Below, one piece after another: positions 19,106-27,508 of a stretch of DNA of 64,000 nt (positions are counted from its first letter, which is position 1; every line of letters starts with the position of its first letter). The notes under the pieces are model-generated. The model worked only from the letters and a program-made list of their open reading frames with translations, was not told where the DNA came from and did no database searches. Position numbers and translations under genes: made by a program. Source of the stretch: Oharaeibacter diazotrophicus (lineage in GTDB: Bacteria > Pseudomonadota > Alphaproteobacteria > Rhizobiales > Pleomorphomonadaceae); the NCBI RefSeq assembly GCF_004362745.1, contig NZ_SNXY01000006.1:682001-746000 (forward strand), given 5' to 3'.

Positions 19106-20275
19106 TCACCACCAGCCGAACAGCAGTTCGGAAAGGCCGTCGCGGGCCCGGTCCGAGAGCCCGCCGACCGGCACGTCGCGGGCGGCGACCAACGGGATCG
19201 TCTGATAGAGCCGGCCGTCGATGGTGATCTCGATCCGGGCCACGGTGGCGCCGGCCCGCACCGGCGCCGGGATCGGTCCCTCGTAGGCGATGGCGGCGCG
19301 GAAGCCGTCGCGGTCGCGGGTCGGCAGCGTCACCGCGACCGGGCCGGCGCCGGTGACGTCGACCCGCCCCGCCGCGCCGCCGAACACCCGCACCGAGCCG
19401 ACCGTCGCGCCGGCGGGGAACAGTTGCACGGTCGAGAAGTCGGCGTAGGCGGCGTCGAGCAGCGCCTTGACCTGCTTGTCGCGCTCGGCGCTCGAGCGGA
19501 AGCCGCTCGCCAGCACCAGCATCCGCCGGCCGCCGCGCACCGCCGAGACGGCGGCGCCGAACAGGGCGTCGGCGTCGTAGGCGAGCACGAGGCCCTCGAC
19601 CCCCGCGGTGTCGCGCAGGAAGCCGGTCTTGTTGGTCTGGCGGATCTTGTTCCAGGTGAACTCGGGCAGCGCGTAGAGCGCGTAGCGGTCCGGGTGGGTG
19701 GTTCGGATGTAGTCGATCAGGCGGCGGAGATCGCGGACCGACGTGGTCGCGCCGGGCGCGGCGAAGCCGGTCGGATTGACGAAGCGGCTGTCGGTCATGC
19801 CGAGGCGCGCCGCCGTCTCGTTCATCCGGCGCACGAAGGCGGTTTCGCCGCCGGGGAAGCCGGCCGCCAGCACCAGCGCGGCGTCGTTGGCGTAGTGGAC
19901 GACGAGGCCGCGCAGGAGGTCGCCGACCGTGACGGTCGAGCGTGGCGCGGCGAACATGGTGGTGACGCGGGCGGGTGCGCCGCCGGCGCGCCAGGCCGCC
20001 TCGCTCACCGTGTAGACGTCGTCCTCGCGGATCTCGCCGGCGGCAAGCGCGTCGAACACCACGGCGGCGGTCATCAGCTTGGCGAAATTGGCGGGCGCGA
20101 AGCGGTCGTCGTCGGCCTTGGCGTAGAGCACCGAACCGGTGTCGCTCTCGACGACGAGGGCGCGCGGCGCCGGCGTGTCCAAAGCCGACGCCGGAGCGGG
20201 TGACAGTGCGAGCGAAAGCAGCAGCGCGGCGGCGATCCGACCCGAACAACGGGCGTGTCTTGGGCCGAGGACCAT
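19106..20275 (-). CDS. PBP5-like D,D-carboxypeptidase homologue lacking catalytic motifs
   Basis: A 389-residue exported protein with a signal peptide (about 1-31), a serine-peptidase S11 domain and a PBP5 C-terminal domain. The fold is recognisable, but all three active-site motifs are altered: SxxK reads NFAK in APANFAKLMT, SxN reads YAN in VVHYANDAA, and the KTG position after VEGL reads VLA. The nucleophilic serine is therefore asparagine. Active relatives at this locus in Rhizobiales carry PASxAK, SxN and KTG. It may be a peptidoglycan-binding or regulatory pseudoenzyme. The frame is intact, so it is not a decayed gene. It lies between rlpA and tmk in a conserved block. Confidence 0.85.
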   Translation of the reverse strand: MVLGPRHARCSGRIAAALLLSLALSPAPASALDTPAPRALVVESDTGSVLYAKADDDRFAPANFAKLMTAAVVFDALAAGEIREDDVYTVSEAAWRAGGAPARVTTMFAAPRSTVTVGDLLRGLVVHYANDAALVLAAGFPGGETAFVRRMNETAARLGMTDSRFVNPTGFAAPGATTSVRDLRRLIDYIRTTHPDRYALYALPEFTWNKIRQTNKTGFLRDTAGVEGLVLAYDADALFGAAVSAVRGGRRMLVLASGFRSSAERDKQVKALLDAAYADFSTVQLFPAGATVGSVRVFGGAAGRVDVTGAGPVAVTLPTRDRDGFRAAIAYEGPIPAPVRAGATVARIEITIDGRLYQTIPLVAARDVPVGGLSDRARDGLSELLFGWW

Positions 20276-20327
20276 GGCGTCGTGCCGTTCCCGGTGGTGA
20301 ACCGTCGCGGACGCGGGGCCCTCGCCG

Positions 20328-21872
20328 TCAGCGCAGGACGACGACGCCCCGGGCGCCCGCCTTCTCGGCGGCGGCGACCGCGTCGGCGGCCGAGACGCCC
20401 GCCGCGGCGGAAACCCGGACCCGCTTCAGCGTGGCGCCGTTGACGACGACGTCGTCGACCGCGACCGCGCCGACGTCGCCGAGCGCCGCGGCGATGCGGG
20501 CGGCGTTGGCGGGATCGCGGAACATGCCGACCTGGAGCAGCACGCCGGCGGTCGCCGGGGCCTTGGCGGAGGAGAGTTCGCCGAGGCTGCGCGTCAGGTC
20601 GGCGAGGCCGACTCCGGCGCCGACGTCGTCCACCGCCGCATAGGCGGCGTCGATGCGGTCGGCGGCGTAGGAGGTGCGGCCGGACGGCGCCGGCTGCGGC
20701 AGGATCGGCTGCGGGCCGACCTGGAACACCATCGGCGGCTGGGCCGTGGCGGGGGCCGGCTGATAGGCAACCGGCGCCTCGGCGGCCGGGACGTAGGTCT
20801 CCGCCGCGGGGGCCGCGGCCGGAACCGGCACGGGCGCGGCGGCCGGGCGGTAGGCCGCCTGCACCACCGGCAGTTGGACCGGCTCGGCCATGGCGACCTG
20901 GATCGGAGCGACGACCGCGGCCGGATCGGCCGAGGCGACGACGGCGTAGGTCTCGATCACGGCCGGACGCGGCTGCGGCAGCACGGCGGTGCGGACCACG
21001 GGGGCGGCGTCCTCGGCGAGCGAGGCGGTGACGATCGGGGCGGCGGCCGGCGCGGCCGTGCGGGCCGGGGTGCGCACCACCGGCGCGGCCGTCGAGGCGA
21101 CCTGGACGCGCGGCGCGGCGGCGGCCTTCGGCGGTTCGTCGCCGCCGGTGATGCCGCGCACCAGCACGCCCGGCAGCGAGGTGACCGAGGCGACCAGCGT
21201 CTCCGGCAGGCTCTCGCGCTCCGGCGCGCCGACGTTCGGGCCGCGATAGGACGCCATCAGGAAGCGGGTGTCGTCGCCCTCGACCGGGGCGGGGCCGACA
21301 TACTCGACCTGCACCTTGGCGATGCCGGCCTGCCGCACGCCGAGCATCTCGGCGGCCCGGCGCGACATGTCGAGCACGCGGTTGGAATGGAACGGGCCGC
21401 GGTCGTTGACGCGGACGACGATGCTGCGGCCGGTCGTCAGGCTGGTGACCCGGGCATAGGACGGCAGCGGCATGGTCGGGTGCGCCGCCGAAATCGAGGC
21501 CGAATCGAACACCTCGCCGTTGGCGGTGCGCCGGCCGTGGAAGGCGTCGCCATACCAGCTGGCGAGACCGACGGCGCGGTAGCTCGGGTCGAGGCGGGGG
21601 ATGTAGCGCTTGCCGGCGACCTTGTAAGGCGTGCCGACCATGGCCCGGCCGCCGCCCTTGGGCACCGGATCGCCGGGCTTCACCACCCGCGGGCTCGGCG
21701 CGACGCCGAGCTTGGGATCGATTTCGGACCTGGCGGAGCCATGGGTGGTGCGGGGCGAGGATCCGCAGCCCGCGAGCGAGACCGTGACCAGGAGCGTTGC
21801 TGCGACCGTTGCGACGAGTGACCCTACGGATCGTCCGGTGACCGTGTCCGTCTGCGGTCGCTTGCCCGTCAT
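20328..21872 (-). CDS. rlpA: RlpA-like septal lytic transglycosylase lipoprotein
   Basis: About 514 residues. A lipoprotein-type N-terminus (hydrophobic stretch ending VSLAGCGSS) is followed by the double-psi beta-barrel domain with GLASWYGDAFHGRRTANGE and VRVNDRGPF, which carry the usual glutamate and aspartate. A long Ala/Pro/Val-rich linker follows, then a C-terminal SPOR domain (QVGMFRDPANAARIA) that binds denuded septal glycan. RlpA proteins cleave such strands during division. The linker is unusually long. The in-frame ATG 35 codons upstream would displace the signal peptide and is not preferred. Confidence 0.92.
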   Translation of the reverse strand: MTGKRPQTDTVTGRSVGSLVATVAATLLVTVSLAGCGSSPRTTHGSARSEIDPKLGVAPSPRVVKPGDPVPKGGGRAMVGTPYKVAGKRYIPRLDPSYRAVGLASWYGDAFHGRRTANGEVFDSASISAAHPTMPLPSYARVTSLTTGRSIVVRVNDRGPFHSNRVLDMSRRAAEMLGVRQAGIAKVQVEYVGPAPVEGDDTRFLMASYRGPNVGAPERESLPETLVASVTSLPGVLVRGITGGDEPPKAAAAPRVQVASTAAPVVRTPARTAAPAAAPIVTASLAEDAAPVVRTAVLPQPRPAVIETYAVVASADPAAVVAPIQVAMAEPVQLPVVQAAYRPAAAPVPVPAAAPAAETYVPAAEAPVAYQPAPATAQPPMVFQVGPQPILPQPAPSGRTSYAADRIDAAYAAVDDVGAGVGLADLTRSLGELSSAKAPATAGVLLQVGMFRDPANAARIAAALGDVGAVAVDDVVVNGATLKRVRVSAAAGVSAADAVAAAEKAGARGVVVLR

Positions 21873-22091
21873 GTCGCGTGCCTTGCTTCTGTCGAACTCC
21901 CGGCCGACACCAGGGCGTCGCGGGCAAGACCCGTGACCGCACCCGTCGTCCATCCGGCGCCGTGGCATCGCAGCCACGTTTCCGGATCTTCGCGGCGCAC
22001 CGTTAACGGATGGTTAATCCGCGTTCCGAGCGCCGGCCCGCACCGTTCGTTCTCGTTTCCCTGGCCCTGCGCGGAGCCGGGAGGAAGTGCC

Positions 22092-22481
22092 CTACCGCCC
22101 GATCCGCGCCTCACCTTCTAACCCGTCGTCCCGTTTCCAGTAAAGAGTGGTTTCCCCGGTGCGGATCAGGACGAAGCACTGCGTCCGGCCGTCGTACCAT
22201 TCCGTCCATTTCTGGCACAACCGGCCCTTGTCGATCCACCAGCGCCCGGTGTCCTCGGGGGCCATCAGGCGACCGAGGCCGAGTTTCTCGCCGTCGCCGT
22301 CGACACGGCCGTTCTTCCTGTAGTTCAACGGAAACTCGCCGCCGAGCGGCGTCTGCAGGTAGATCCGCCGGCCGCTCACCGCCGCCCGGATCTCGGCGTC
22401 CTTCATCGGCGCGGTCTCCGCCGCCGCCGTGGCCGTCCCCGCCAGCAGCGCGATCACCGCGCCGAGGGTGCGAATTGTCAT
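22092..22481 (-). CDS. Small exported protein of unknown function
   Basis: A 129-residue protein with a signal peptide (cleavage probably after TATAAAE) and a mature domain with two cysteines, in RLCQKW and TQCFVL, that could form a disulfide. Tryptophans are frequent (RWWIDKG, WTEWYDG, LYWKRDDG). The pattern recalls small periplasmic domain-of-unknown-function proteins common in Rhizobiales, but I cannot name the family with certainty. A strong GGAGGATCC ribosome site precedes the ATG. It is a single gene between rlpA and the tRNA-Ser gene. Confidence 0.75.
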   Translation of the reverse strand: MTIRTLGAVIALLAGTATAAAETAPMKDAEIRAAVSGRRIYLQTPLGGEFPLNYRKNGRVDGDGEKLGLGRLMAPEDTGRWWIDKGRLCQKWTEWYDGRTQCFVLIRTGETTLYWKRDDGLEGEARIGR

Positions 22482-22682
22482 GGGGATCCTCCTCGTCCGT
22501 CCGCGGCCGGGCCCGCACCACGTCCGCCGCGCCCCGAATCCGGAGCCGCGTCGAACGTCGGCACGCCCGCGCCGCACGCCCCGTCCGAGGAGATCTACGC
22601 ACCCACCCCCGCCCCGGTTTCGTCGCCCTCCCCCGGCGAGCCTTGAAAATCGCGGCGGGCTCGACCATGGTCGCGCGGGTCC

Positions 22683-22772
22683 GGACGGGTGGCCGAGTGG
22701 TTTAAGGCAGCGGTCTTGAAAACCGCCGTGGGTGCGAGCCCACCGTGGGTTCGAATCCCACCCCGTCCGCCA
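22683..22772 (+). tRNA. tRNA-Ser (anticodon TGA)
   Basis: A 90-base type II tRNA with a 7-bp acceptor stem (GGACGGG with CCCGTCC), discriminator G and an encoded CCA. The anticodon loop CTTGAAA gives anticodon TGA at 22717-22719, reading UCN serine codons. The long variable arm and the T-loop GGTTCGAATCC are as expected. No duplicated 3' end was seen nearby, so there is no sign of an integrated element. Confidence 0.97.
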
Positions 22773-22995
22773 GACCTGCGCTCACGACGGTTTCGCTTCG
22801 CTCGACGCCTCCGCGGACGAACGGTCGTCAGGAATCTCCCCGCTCCTCGCCTTTCGCGGCCGGCTCCCTTCCAGGGCGGCACGCGCTTTCGCCCGGCGCG
22901 TGGGCCGGTGGACGCAGGCCAAGTCCCGGGCAACTCCAGGCCGGACGAGCGGCCGAAGCCCGCGGATCGATCCGCCGCTTGCAGTCCTGGGACAT

Positions 22996-23020
22996 TTGAC
23001 CTAAAACGCCCATAGGTCAA
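22996..23020. promoter_or_regulatory. Palindromic operator and promoter of the TetR gene
   Basis: A perfect inverted repeat TTGACCTA-N9-TAGGTCAA lies 61 bases before the TetR start codon. The left arm could also serve as a -35 element. A second overlapping symmetry, TAGG-N8-CCTA, extends to the right. This is a likely autoregulatory TetR binding site. The rest of the stretch from the tRNA (22773) to here shows no gene. Confidence 0.6.
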
Positions 23021-23080
23021 TCGTCCTAGAAGATGGCGTTCGCCGTTCAGCGCCCCACTTTGTCGTTCCGGAGGTCCGTG

Positions 23081-23680
23081 ATGCGCGCGAGCGAAACGCG
23101 TCGGCAGATCGTGGAAGTCGCGGATCGGCTCTTCTACGAGATCGGCTACGAGGCCACCTCCTTCGCCGACATCGCCCGCGACGTCGGGCTGTCGCGAGGA
23201 AATTTCTATTATCATTTCAAGACGAAGGACGAGATTCTGGATGCGGTGATCGAACGGCGCGCGGCCACGGTGCACGCCCTGCTCGACACCTGGGAGGACG
23301 CCGGGGAATCGCCGTCCGACCGGATCCGGAGCTTCGTGCGCATCCTCGTCGAGAACCGGACGAAGATCATGGCGCACGGCTGTCCCGTCGGGACGCTCTG
23401 CGCCGAACTGTCCAAGCTGCAGCACGCCGCCAGGGACGACGCCGCCCGCCTGTTCGCCCTGTTCCGGACTTGGCTCGCGCGGCAGTTCGTGGCGCTGGGA
23501 CACGAGGGTGAAGCGGACGCGCTGGCCCTGCACCTTCTGATGCGCAGCCAAGGCGTCGCCGCGCTCGCGACGGCCTTCCGCGACGAGGACTTCATCCGCC
23601 GCGAGGTCGCCGACATGGAAGCCTGGCTGGAGGCGCGGTGTCCGGCCGCGCCGTCAACCGTTTCCCACCGACCGGACTGA
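23081..23680 (+). CDS. TetR family transcriptional repressor
   Basis: A 199-residue regulator with an N-terminal helix-turn-helix (about residues 27-46: TSFADIARDVGLSRGNFYYH) and an all-helical ligand domain. The ATG at 23081 has a GGAGG ribosome site and gives the normal length; an in-frame ATG 16 codons upstream is unlikely. The adjacent palindrome suggests it represses itself and the YciI-like gene that follows after 10 bases. The ligand is unknown; the cysteines in the middle (HGCPVGTLCAEL) could sense electrophiles, which is inference. Confidence 0.9.
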   Translation: MRASETRRQIVEVADRLFYEIGYEATSFADIARDVGLSRGNFYYHFKTKDEILDAVIERRAATVHALLDTWEDAGESPSDRIRSFVRILVENRTKIMAHGCPVGTLCAELSKLQHAARDDAARLFALFRTWLARQFVALGHEGEADALALHLLMRSQGVAALATAFRDEDFIRREVADMEAWLEARCPAAPSTVSHRPD

Positions 23681-23690
23681 GGGAGTCATC

Positions 23691-23975
23691 GTGTTCGTCG
23701 TCATCCTTCGATTCGCCGACAAGTCCAAGGCCCCCCGCTTCATGGACGGGCACAACGCCTGGATCCGCCGCGGCTTCGACGAAGGCGTTTTCCTGCTGGT
23801 CGGTAGCATCCAGCCGAACGTCGGCGGCGCCATCCTCGCCCACGGCACCTCGCTCGAGGCGTTGGAAGCGCGCGTCCGGGAGGATCCCTTCGTGGCCGAA
23901 GGCGTGGTCGGCGCCGAGATCCTCACCGTCTCGCCCTCCCGGACGGACGAGCGGCTCGCCTTCCTGAAAGGGTGA
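23691..23975 (+). CDS. YciI-like protein
   Basis: A 94-residue dimeric alpha-beta barrel protein of the YciI family, with a GTG start. Conserved features are the N-terminal FVVILRF strand, the HNAWIRRGFDEG helix with histidine 21, and the DPFVAEGV loop. Family members include small dehydrochlorinase-like enzymes and proteins of unknown role. It follows the TetR gene after 10 bases and probably shares its promoter. Confidence 0.85.
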   Translation: MFVVILRFADKSKAPRFMDGHNAWIRRGFDEGVFLLVGSIQPNVGGAILAHGTSLEALEARVREDPFVAEGVVGAEILTVSPSRTDERLAFLKG

Positions 23976-24116
23976 CGGGCCGCGCGCGGCAAAGGGGGCG
24001 GTACAACGCCGGTTGCGGTCGCTTCCCGCGCTTCCCGCGCCGCTCGCCGCCAAACCGCCGCCATCGGCCGCGAGTGTCCGCCCGCGGACGGTCGACGGCC
24101 GCGGGAGATGGTTGGA

Positions 24117-25382
24117 ATGCACGGATCGGACGTCGCCGCCACGGTGACACTCGCGGTCGCCACGGCGGACGACCTGCCCTGGTTCAAGGACGAACTGCGC
24201 GCCGCCTTCGCTGTCGCAGCGATCGAGGCCTTCGGCAGCGCGGAGGGGGCCATCCCCGGCGACGACGACGTCGAGAATTCGTTCGCGGCACCGGGTGCCG
24301 TCGCGCTCTTGGTGCTCGCCGACGGCCGGCGTGTCGGCGGCGCGATCCTGACGATCGACGCGGCGAGCGGGTGCAACGCGCTCGACTTCTTCTTCATCTG
24401 CGTCGCGGAGCACGGCCGCGGCCTCGGGCTCGCCGCCTGGAAGGCGATCGAAAGGCGCTATTCCGAGACGAAGGTCTGGGAGACCCACACGCCCTATTTC
24501 GAGAAGCGGAACATCCACTTCTACCTCAACAAGTGCGGCTTCAGGATCGTGGAATACTACCACGAAGGCCATCGCTCGCCCGACGGCCCGGATCTCGTCG
24601 ATCTGCCCGGCGACGGCGGCATGTTCCGTTTCGAGAAGGTGATGGATCCGGCCGCATTGGCCGCGCCCCCCCGGACACGCCCCTATTTTACCCGGGTGAT
24701 ATTGACTCGAATTTCACCCGGGTATAAACGGCGCACTCCCCGTCGCAGCAGGAGACGCACCGTGACCGACAGTCCATTACCGCCCGCCACCGCCTTCCGC
24801 GGCCATCGCCGGCTCGCCGCCGGTCCGCTCGCAGCGGTGGCGCTCGCCGTGCGCGACGCGCTCGCCGCGGGCGGCGACGAGCCCGTGCTGGTGTTCGACG
24901 ACGCCAGCGGCAAGGTGATCGACTTCGACCTGCGCGGCGACGACACCGCGATCCTGGCGCGTCTGACACCGCAACCGACCGCGGGTCGACCCGACGAGGC
25001 GTCCGGCGCCGACGACGGCGGCGAGGCGCGCGGGCGCGGACGGCCGCGGCTCGGGGTGGTCTCGCGCGAGGTCTCGCTGCTGCCACGGCACTGGGATTGG
25101 CTCGGCGGCCAGCCGGGAGGAGCGTCGTCGGCGCTGCGCCGGCTCGTCGACGAGGCGGCGCGTCGGCCGGATCCGCGCCGCGCGCGCAAAGCAGCCCAGG
25201 AGAGAGCCTACCGCTTCCTCCAGGCGATCGCGGGCGACTTCCCCCACTACGAAGAGGCGACGCGCGCCTTGTTCGCCGACGACCGGGCGGGCTTCTCCGC
25301 CCGGATCGCCGACTGGCCGGCCGACGTGCGCGACCACGCCCTCCGCCTCGCCTTCGGCGCGGACGAGGCGGTGTCCAACTGA
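24117..25382 (+). CDS. GNAT N-acetyltransferase domain reading in frame into DUF2239
   Basis: The first 185 residues or so form a GNAT domain: VAEHGRGLGLAAWKAIERR is the acetyl-CoA-binding segment and YLNKCGFRIVEYY the C-terminal strand. No stop codon follows. The frame runs through the promoter of the next gene and into the whole DUF2239 protein, giving a 421-residue predicted fusion. I start at the ATG at 24117 because GGGAG lies at a good distance; the ATG at 24108 is too close to it. The GNAT may simply have lost its stop codon, or a low-level fusion protein may be made. The acetylation substrate is unknown. Confidence 0.6.
   Translation: MHGSDVAATVTLAVATADDLPWFKDELRAAFAVAAIEAFGSAEGAIPGDDDVENSFAAPGAVALLVLADGRRVGGAILTIDAASGCNALDFFFICVAEHGRGLGLAAWKAIERRYSETKVWETHTPYFEKRNIHFYLNKCGFRIVEYYHEGHRSPDGPDLVDLPGDGGMFRFEKVMDPAALAAPPRTRPYFTRVILTRISPGYKRRTPRRSRRRTVTDSPLPPATAFRGHRRLAAGPLAAVALAVRDALAAGGDEPVLVFDDASGKVIDFDLRGDDTAILARLTPQPTAGRPDEASGADDGGEARGRGRPRLGVVSREVSLLPRHWDWLGGQPGGASSALRRLVDEAARRPDPRRARKAAQERAYRFLQAIAGDFPHYEEATRALFADDRAGFSARIADWPADVRDHALRLAFGADEAVSN
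24690..24728 (+). promoter_or_regulatory. DUF2239 promoter with duplicated ACCCGGGT operator
   Basis: Two identical 8-bp palindromes, ACCCGGGT, lie at 24690-24697 and 24716-24723, each preceded by TTT. A -35-like TTGACT (24702-24707) lies between them and a -10-like TATAAA (24723-24728) overlaps the end of the second. The spacing is 15 bases, slightly short. One site upstream of -35 and one overlapping -10 is a classic repressor layout. The regulator is not identified. Confidence 0.65.
24762..25382 (+). CDS. DUF2239 family protein
   Basis: A 206-residue protein with a GTG start and an AGGAG ribosome site. It matches my recollection of the DUF2239 family: an N-terminal beta-rich part (VLVFDDASGKVIDFDLRG) and a conserved GRPRLGVVSREVSLLPRHWDWL motif followed by GGASSALRRLVDEA. 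This second motif looks like a ribbon-helix-helix-like or nucleic-acid-contacting segment, but no function is established. It has its own promoter with duplicated operators, which argues that it is normally translated separately from the GNAT domain in the same frame upstream. A bidirectional terminator follows. Confidence 0.8.
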   Translation: MTDSPLPPATAFRGHRRLAAGPLAAVALAVRDALAAGGDEPVLVFDDASGKVIDFDLRGDDTAILARLTPQPTAGRPDEASGADDGGEARGRGRPRLGVVSREVSLLPRHWDWLGGQPGGASSALRRLVDEAARRPDPRRARKAAQERAYRFLQAIAGDFPHYEEATRALFADDRAGFSARIADWPADVRDHALRLAFGADEAVSN

Positions 25383-25394
25383 ACTGAACGGAGC

Positions 25395-25422
25395 GGGACG
25401 GCCCGTCCGTTCGGGCCGTCCC
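25395..25422. terminator. Rho-independent-like terminator between convergent genes
   Basis: A perfect 11-bp GC-rich stem (25395-25405 with 25412-25422), 6-base loop, followed on the plus strand by CCGTTTCGTT. It lies in the 59-base gap between the convergent DUF2239 and EF-G-like genes and probably ends transcripts from both sides. Confidence 0.75.
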
Positions 25423-25441
25423 CCGTTTCGTTCCGAGCCGG

Positions 25442-27508
25442 TCAGGCCGCGGCGGCGGCCTCGGCGTGGCGGGCGACGATCTCCTCGGCGAGCCGGCCGG
25501 TCAGCTCCTGGAGGTGGTCGAAGCGGCGCTCGAAATGGGCGACGCCCTGGGTCGCCGAACGCAGCTCGACGATGAGGTCGCCGATCTCGCTCGCCGGCAT
25601 CAGCGCCTCGACCACGTCCCAGCCGTCCCAGCCGGGGCGGGCATCGAAGCCGAGCAGCTGGCCGCGCCGGGCCGAGACGATGGCGTTGACCCGCGCCGTC
25701 GCCTCCGACGGACAGGACACCGTGACCCGCTCGATCGGCTCCAGCAGCACCGGATTGCAGGCCGGCAGGCCCTCGCGCATGGCGATGCGGGCGGCTGCCT
25801 GGAACGCCTGGTCGGAGCTGTCGACCGCGTGATAGCTGCCGTCGGTCAGCGTCACCTCGACGTCGACCACCTCGAAGCCGAGCGGCCCGCGTCTCAACGC
25901 GTCGCGGACGCCGGTCTCGACGCCGGGGATGTACTGCCTGGGTACCACGCCGCCGGTGATCTTCTCGGTGAAGCGGATGCCCTCGCCGCGCGCGAGCGGG
26001 GCGATCTCGAGATGGACGTCGCCGAACTGGCCGTGGCCGCCGGACTGCTTCTTGTGCCGGCCGTGCTGGGCGGCGCGGCCGCGGATCGTCTCGCGATAGG
26101 CGACCTCCGGCCGCGTGGTGCGCAGCTGCAGACCCCAGCGCCCGGCCAGCCGCTCGGTGGCGACGCGCAGGTGCATCTCGCCCTGGCCGCCGAGCAAGGT
26201 CTCGCCGGTCTCGGCCGACACGGTCACCGTCAGCGAGGGATCCTCTTCGACGATGCGGGCGAGCGCGGCCGACAGCTTGGCCTCGTCCTTACGCTCGTTG
26301 GCGCGGATCGACAGCGCCATCACCGGCCGCGGTAGCTCTACCGGGGCGACCGGCTCGGGCGCGGCGCGGCCGCCGCCGAGCGTGTCGCCGGTGCGGGCGT
26401 GCTCGAGCTTGCCGAGGGCGACGAGGTCGCCGGCGCGCGCGACGTCGCGCTTCTCGGTACGCGCGCCGACGAGGCGGTAGAGGCCGGAGACGCGGTCGGC
26501 CCCGGAGGGGCCGGCGAGCGCGGAGCCGTCGCGGATCTCGCCGGCGAGCACGCGGCCGATCGACAGCTTGCCGCCGTGGGCGGTGTGCAGCGTCTTGACG
26601 ACGCGCACCACCGCGTCGGTCCCGGGCGCGAAGCCGAGGCGGGCGTCGAGGTCTTCGAGGCCGGGCGCCTCGTGGCGCAGGGCCTTGAGGAGGCGGCCGA
26701 TGCCGTGGCCGTCCTCGGCCGAGCCGAAGAACACCGGGCAGATCAGGCCGTTGCGCAGCTCGGCGACGAGGTCGCCGAACACCTGGTCGCGCGGCGGCGC
26801 GACGTCGGAGAGCAATTCCTCCATCAGCGCGTCGTCGTGGTCGGCGAGGCGCTCCAGCATGGTGAAGCGGGCTTCGACCTCGCGGGCCATCTCCTCGTCG
26901 GGGATGTCGATGGTCTCGCTCGGGGCGTGGTCGCGGTAGACGAAGGCGCGCTCGAGCGCGAGGTCGATGAAGCCGGTGACCTTGCCGTCGGTCCAGATCG
27001 GGATCTGGCGCAGCACCAGCGGCGTCTTCGAGGCCGGCTGCAGCATCGCCAGCGTCTCGCGGACGCGCGCGTCCGCCTTGTCGATCTTGTTGAGGAACAG
27101 CATGTGCGGCACGCCGGCGTCGTCGAGCCGCTTCAGGATCAGCTGCAACGCGGCGATCTTCTTCGGATCGGCCTCGCAGACCACCACCGCGCAGTCGACC
27201 ACCGGCAGCACCGACAGCGTCTCGCCGAGGAACTCGGTGGAGCCCGGGCAGTCGAGGAAGGTGTAGTCGTCGCCCATGAAGCTGGTGGTGGCGACGTTGA
27301 GTTCCACGCTCATGGCGTGGGCGCGGGCCTCGGGGCCGGCGTCGCCCACCGTGGTGCCCGCGGTCGTGCTGCCCTGGCGCTGGACCGCCCCGGTCCGTGC
27401 CAGGATGGCTTCGAGGAGGGTGGTCTTGCCGCTCGAGAACGGCCCCACCAACGCGATCGTCCTGGCCCCCGTCCGGGGCCCGCGACCTCTACCGCCGTCG
27501 TCTCCCAT
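25442..27508 (-). CDS. Elongation factor G-like GTPase (EF-G II type)
   Basis: A 688-residue translation GTPase homologue with the EF-G domain order. The P-loop is GPFSSGKTT, G3 reads DCPGS and G4 NKID. The switch I RGITI motif of canonical EF-G is replaced by AHAMSVELNVAT, the pattern of the EF-G-like subfamily that many alphaproteobacteria carry beside fusA. Domain IV contains the HGRHKKQSGGHGQFGDV segment. Such proteins are not the main translocase; their role is poorly defined (ribosome recycling or stress translation have been suggested). It stands alone and is divergent from the binding-protein gene. Confidence 0.9.
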   Translation of the reverse strand: MGDDGGRGRGPRTGARTIALVGPFSSGKTTLLEAILARTGAVQRQGSTTAGTTVGDAGPEARAHAMSVELNVATTSFMGDDYTFLDCPGSTEFLGETLSVLPVVDCAVVVCEADPKKIAALQLILKRLDDAGVPHMLFLNKIDKADARVRETLAMLQPASKTPLVLRQIPIWTDGKVTGFIDLALERAFVYRDHAPSETIDIPDEEMAREVEARFTMLERLADHDDALMEELLSDVAPPRDQVFGDLVAELRNGLICPVFFGSAEDGHGIGRLLKALRHEAPGLEDLDARLGFAPGTDAVVRVVKTLHTAHGGKLSIGRVLAGEIRDGSALAGPSGADRVSGLYRLVGARTEKRDVARAGDLVALGKLEHARTGDTLGGGRAAPEPVAPVELPRPVMALSIRANERKDEAKLSAALARIVEEDPSLTVTVSAETGETLLGGQGEMHLRVATERLAGRWGLQLRTTRPEVAYRETIRGRAAQHGRHKKQSGGHGQFGDVHLEIAPLARGEGIRFTEKITGGVVPRQYIPGVETGVRDALRRGPLGFEVVDVEVTLTDGSYHAVDSSDQAFQAAARIAMREGLPACNPVLLEPIERVTVSCPSEATARVNAIVSARRGQLLGFDARPGWDGWDVVEALMPASEIGDLIVELRSATQGVAHFERRFDHLQELTGRLAEEIVARHAEAAAAA

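Noticed and set aside
22683-23080. Possible integration site at the 3' end of tRNA-Ser
   Set aside because: No duplicate of the tRNA 3' end and no integrase gene were seen in the window.
24117-24689. Frameshift in the GNAT gene as an explanation for the missing stop
   Set aside because: The domain is complete and in one frame to its last strand. A lost stop codon is enough to explain the fusion.
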